Shown one piece after another: positions 61,660-64,000 of a stretch of DNA of 64,000 bases. The number at the start of each line of letters is the position of its first letter. Positions within the stretch are counted from its first letter, which is position 1. Location of the stretch: assembly GCA_960531495.1 (NCBI GenBank), contig OY482862.1, positions 17,954,267 to 18,018,266 of the forward strand, read 5' to 3'. The position numbers and the translations under genes were made by a program. The notes below the pieces were generated by a model that searched no databases, had not been told where the DNA came from, and saw only the letters and a program-made list of their open reading frames with translations. Source of the DNA: Zeus faber. Its lineage: Eukaryota > Chordata > Actinopteri > Zeiformes > Zeidae.

Positions 61660-62340
61660 GGATCGATTCACAATTTTTCAAGTCTTGTCTTAAAACAACA
61701 GTCAGGTGTCCATATGAACAGTGAAAGAGGTTTTCCTTGCTGTAATCATTCTTTTGCTACTGGCTTTTTGTTAAGAATTACACTGCCCAAATACTTTATT
61801 GTACAGTCTTGTGCAGTTAATTAATAATAATTTGAACACTTTTAAAGAGTATTCGTATGCGGAGGAGTGGTGGCATTTTACGCAACTGAATGCTTCCATT
61901 CACATGATGGGTAAAGTAGAAAAAAAAAGTATTAAATGAAGTACTCTATCGGTATCAGTATCAATTGAAGGATACTCGTATTGGTACTGGTATCCACATT
62001 TTTTTTTAACAATGCCCAGCCCTAAAGGTCTGATGCGCCTTCTATAGTATGCTGGCAGGCTGGCACGGCCAGACCGAATGCCAGACACATTGGCTGCTTC
62101 ATCGTCATCCAGGTGGAGCGGACGTTGGGGTTGGTTAGTCACTGAGCAGCAGAAAGGCCCGGGCCCAGCGCCATACTGGCCAGGCCCAGGGGAGGGCTGT
62201 GGCGGTACGGCTGAACCTGTGATTCACATCGTGACACTGATCTCGAGACACTTCATCTTCCCTCGTCCTGCGCCTGTAACCTGTTACCACTTACACCCCC
62301 CCGGGAGTCACGTCCTGCACGTTTTGCTTACAGCTGTGTG
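61660..62340. other. No gene recognised
   Basis: It contains the imperfect GGTAT(C/T)-rich stretch at 61949-61995 (ATCGGTATCAGTATCAATTG), which resembles the end of a fish repeat, and a GC-richer stretch at 62040-62290 without an exon. Confidence 0.4.
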
Positions 62341-62348
62341 TGCGGTTG

Positions 62349-62350
<2 letters not shown>

Positions 62351-62438
<88 letters not shown>
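62351..62438. repeat. (CA)44 microsatellite
   Basis: Forty-four uninterrupted CA units. Confidence 0.98.
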
Positions 62439-62444
<6 letters not shown>

Positions 62445-62693
62445 AATAGGGAAAAGTAAACCCTCGACTCATAAGAATTCACCTCTTTTTGACAACTTTC
62501 CATTTCAGCAGTGTGATCTTGGGACAGAGAATGGCAAGCAAGGGATGAATGGCCTTTTTTTTTTTTTTTTTTTTTTCTTCTTCAGCTCTGTCCCTAGCTT
62601 GGGAAACGAAAGCCTGTCCTTTTTAAAGCCTTTCTTATTATTTTTCCTTTGTCGGTGACTAATGCTGCTGTTTGTCCACAGAAGCTGAAGTTG

Positions 62694-64000
62694 TTAAAGG
62701 GGACCCATTATGCAAAACCCACTTTTTCAGTGCTTATGCACCTACGTTTGTGTCCCTGACGGGCCTACTAACACACAAACTGTGAAGACAACCCATTCAC
62801 TTTTTTTATGAGCTGTCTATTTCAGAAAACCACCTGTTCACATTTCCAGCCAACCACTATGTCACGTTGGGTTTCAGTAGAACTAGAACTGCCCCCCATC
62901 TGAGTAACTCAACAAAGAAATCTTTTAAAAGAAGTAATTAATACCAACTGTCTGTGAACTGCAGACCATAAAAAGTATTTAAAAAAACAATTCTGCTGTG
63001 TTTCTTTCTGAAAGAGATAATAATAATAATAATAATATGCGGTACATAGACCAGTAGTTCTCAAACTTTTTTTAGTAGTGTATGAGTAGTGAAGTGAATG
63101 AGTACCCCCATTTGAGGAACACTGAGCTCTTGTGCGTTTCTCCAAACAAAACCAATAAAAATTCTGTGTTTTTATTGGAGATGTATATATTTATTTTATT
63201 TTATTTTCCGACGTTTATATGAAACAAAAACTCCCTGCGTCCATCCCCTAGAGTCCCAGTGCGGCGAGTTAGGAGCACGGCAACCAAAGTCGGAACAAAC
63301 TTTTAGATTAGGCCTTGTAGCTCTAAATGAAGAAAGGAAACAGTCTTTATTTGTCACACAACACACCACACTACAACACATGCTTGCACACACATGCACA
63401 TGCTTTGGATGGTGGCCGGTGAAATGGTTCCTCTGCATTTAACCCAACCTGGCTTGTCCTTCCTCCGGGGCCACAGCCAGGAGCAGTGGGCAGCATACGT
63501 GGACACGCCCGGGGACCAGGTGATAAGTGTCGCTGGTCAGACGACGATGATGGGTGCATGTTTTTGGTGGGGGTCCTTACTGACGTGAGGTAGAGGAAAC
63601 CCCATGTGAGCACGGCGAGAACATGCAAACTCCACACAGAAAGGCTCCTATTTGGGAGATAACCCGCCGGAGCACGGTCCAGGCGGAAATCGAACCCAGG
63701 ACCTTCTTGCTGTGAGGCAGCAGTACAATGCACTGCGCCACCGTGCCACATAATGAGTGAAGATTTTGCAACAGGATTGCTTATTTCTCGTCTCAAATTT
63801 GTTCAGAAACAGATTTTGGTGGTCTGATAAGCTGAAATCAGTGGAAGTTAAGAGCAAATACAATGAAACCCGGAAGCCATGCTCAAACCCTATTGGCTCA
63901 CAGAACACGGGCCTCGGGAGGGTGGCTCCTCCCAGAAAAAACTGCCTTTTTGGAATAAGGTGGTGAAGAGGTATGATGACAATGGCTAGAACGCATCATC
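62694..64000 (-). mobile_element. Non-autonomous DNA transposon, GGGACCTATTATG family, copy 4 (cut by window end)
   Basis: It opens TTAAAGGGGACCCATTATGC and follows copy 3 through GGGCCTACTAACACACAAAC and GAGTAACTCAACAAAG. After 63300 an unrelated SINE interrupts it, and it resumes at about 63753 with GAGTGAAGATTTTGCAACAG and TTCAGAAACAGATTTTGGTG. Its right end lies beyond the window. Confidence 0.75.
63310..63752 (-). mobile_element. SINE with tRNA-like head, nested in copy 4
   Basis: On the minus strand the element begins GGCACGGTGGCGCAGTGCAT, an A-box-like segment, with the B-box-like GGGTTCGATTTCC following. It continues with GTGTGGAGTTTGCATGTTCT, a common fish repeat body. The left end is CACACAACACACC and TTTGTC-rich. 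It splits copy 4 between TTTTAGATTA and ATGAGTGAAG, relative to the intact copy 3. Confidence 0.7.

Noticed and set aside
62338..62503. His-Thr and Cys-Val frames near 62.4 kb
   Set aside because: They are produced by the (CA)44 run.

Overview
The window is vertebrate nuclear DNA, almost certainly from a ray-finned (teleost) fish. It contains short exons with GT/AG boundaries that rebuild two vertebrate genes, long introns, a CpG-rich promoter, and repeats typical of teleosts: tRNA-derived SINEs, a Tc1-like fragment, hAT-like non-autonomous elements, a Ty3/Gypsy remnant and long CA, GATA and TTA microsatellites. There are no operons and no prokaryotic genes. Long open frames that are not listed as exons are low-complexity repeats or transposon remnants.

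Region 1 (1 to about 10,740, + strand) is the 3' half of an RBMS-family gene, best called rbms1. Nine coding exons give 268 residues, from the start of the second RNA-recognition motif to the stop codon, followed by a 3' UTR of about 2.7 kb. Upstream exons with the first RRM lie outside the window. Region 2 (10,741-14,830) is intergenic: a 1 kb GATA-family array, an unexplained GC-rich block near 13 kb, and a 1 kb TTA-rich array that runs up to the next promoter. Region 3 (14,831 to about 18,550, + strand) is a complete six-exon cd302 gene for a single-pass C-type-lectin-like membrane protein of 240 residues. The human relatives RBMS1 and CD302 are both on 2q24, which supports both names; the genes lying between them in human (ITGB6, PLA2R1, LY75) are absent here.

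Region 4 (18,550-26,900) is gene-free but holds a perfect CTCF-like core, a local duplication with an internally inverted block, and a GC-rich patch with E-box and YY1-like sites. Region 5 (26,900-30,700) is a CpG-rich promoter with a probable untranslated first exon. About 1.5 and 2.3 kb downstream are two diverged copies of one segment, each ending in a good splice donor, which look like duplicated alternative first exons. A 43-nt exon candidate lies at 38.2 kb. By synteny this may be the 5' end of baz2b, but no coding exon of that gene is in the window. Region 6 (30,700-64,000) is intron-like or intergenic sequence with transposon fragments, four copies of one mobile element family (one carrying a nested SINE), a perfect 32-bp hairpin and long microsatellites.

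The points most worth checking are the duplicated cd302 promoter, whose start codon now opens into a poly-leucine frame made by a TTA microsatellite, the twin first-exon candidates, the inverted-block duplication and the perfect hairpin. I found no new multi-gene system.
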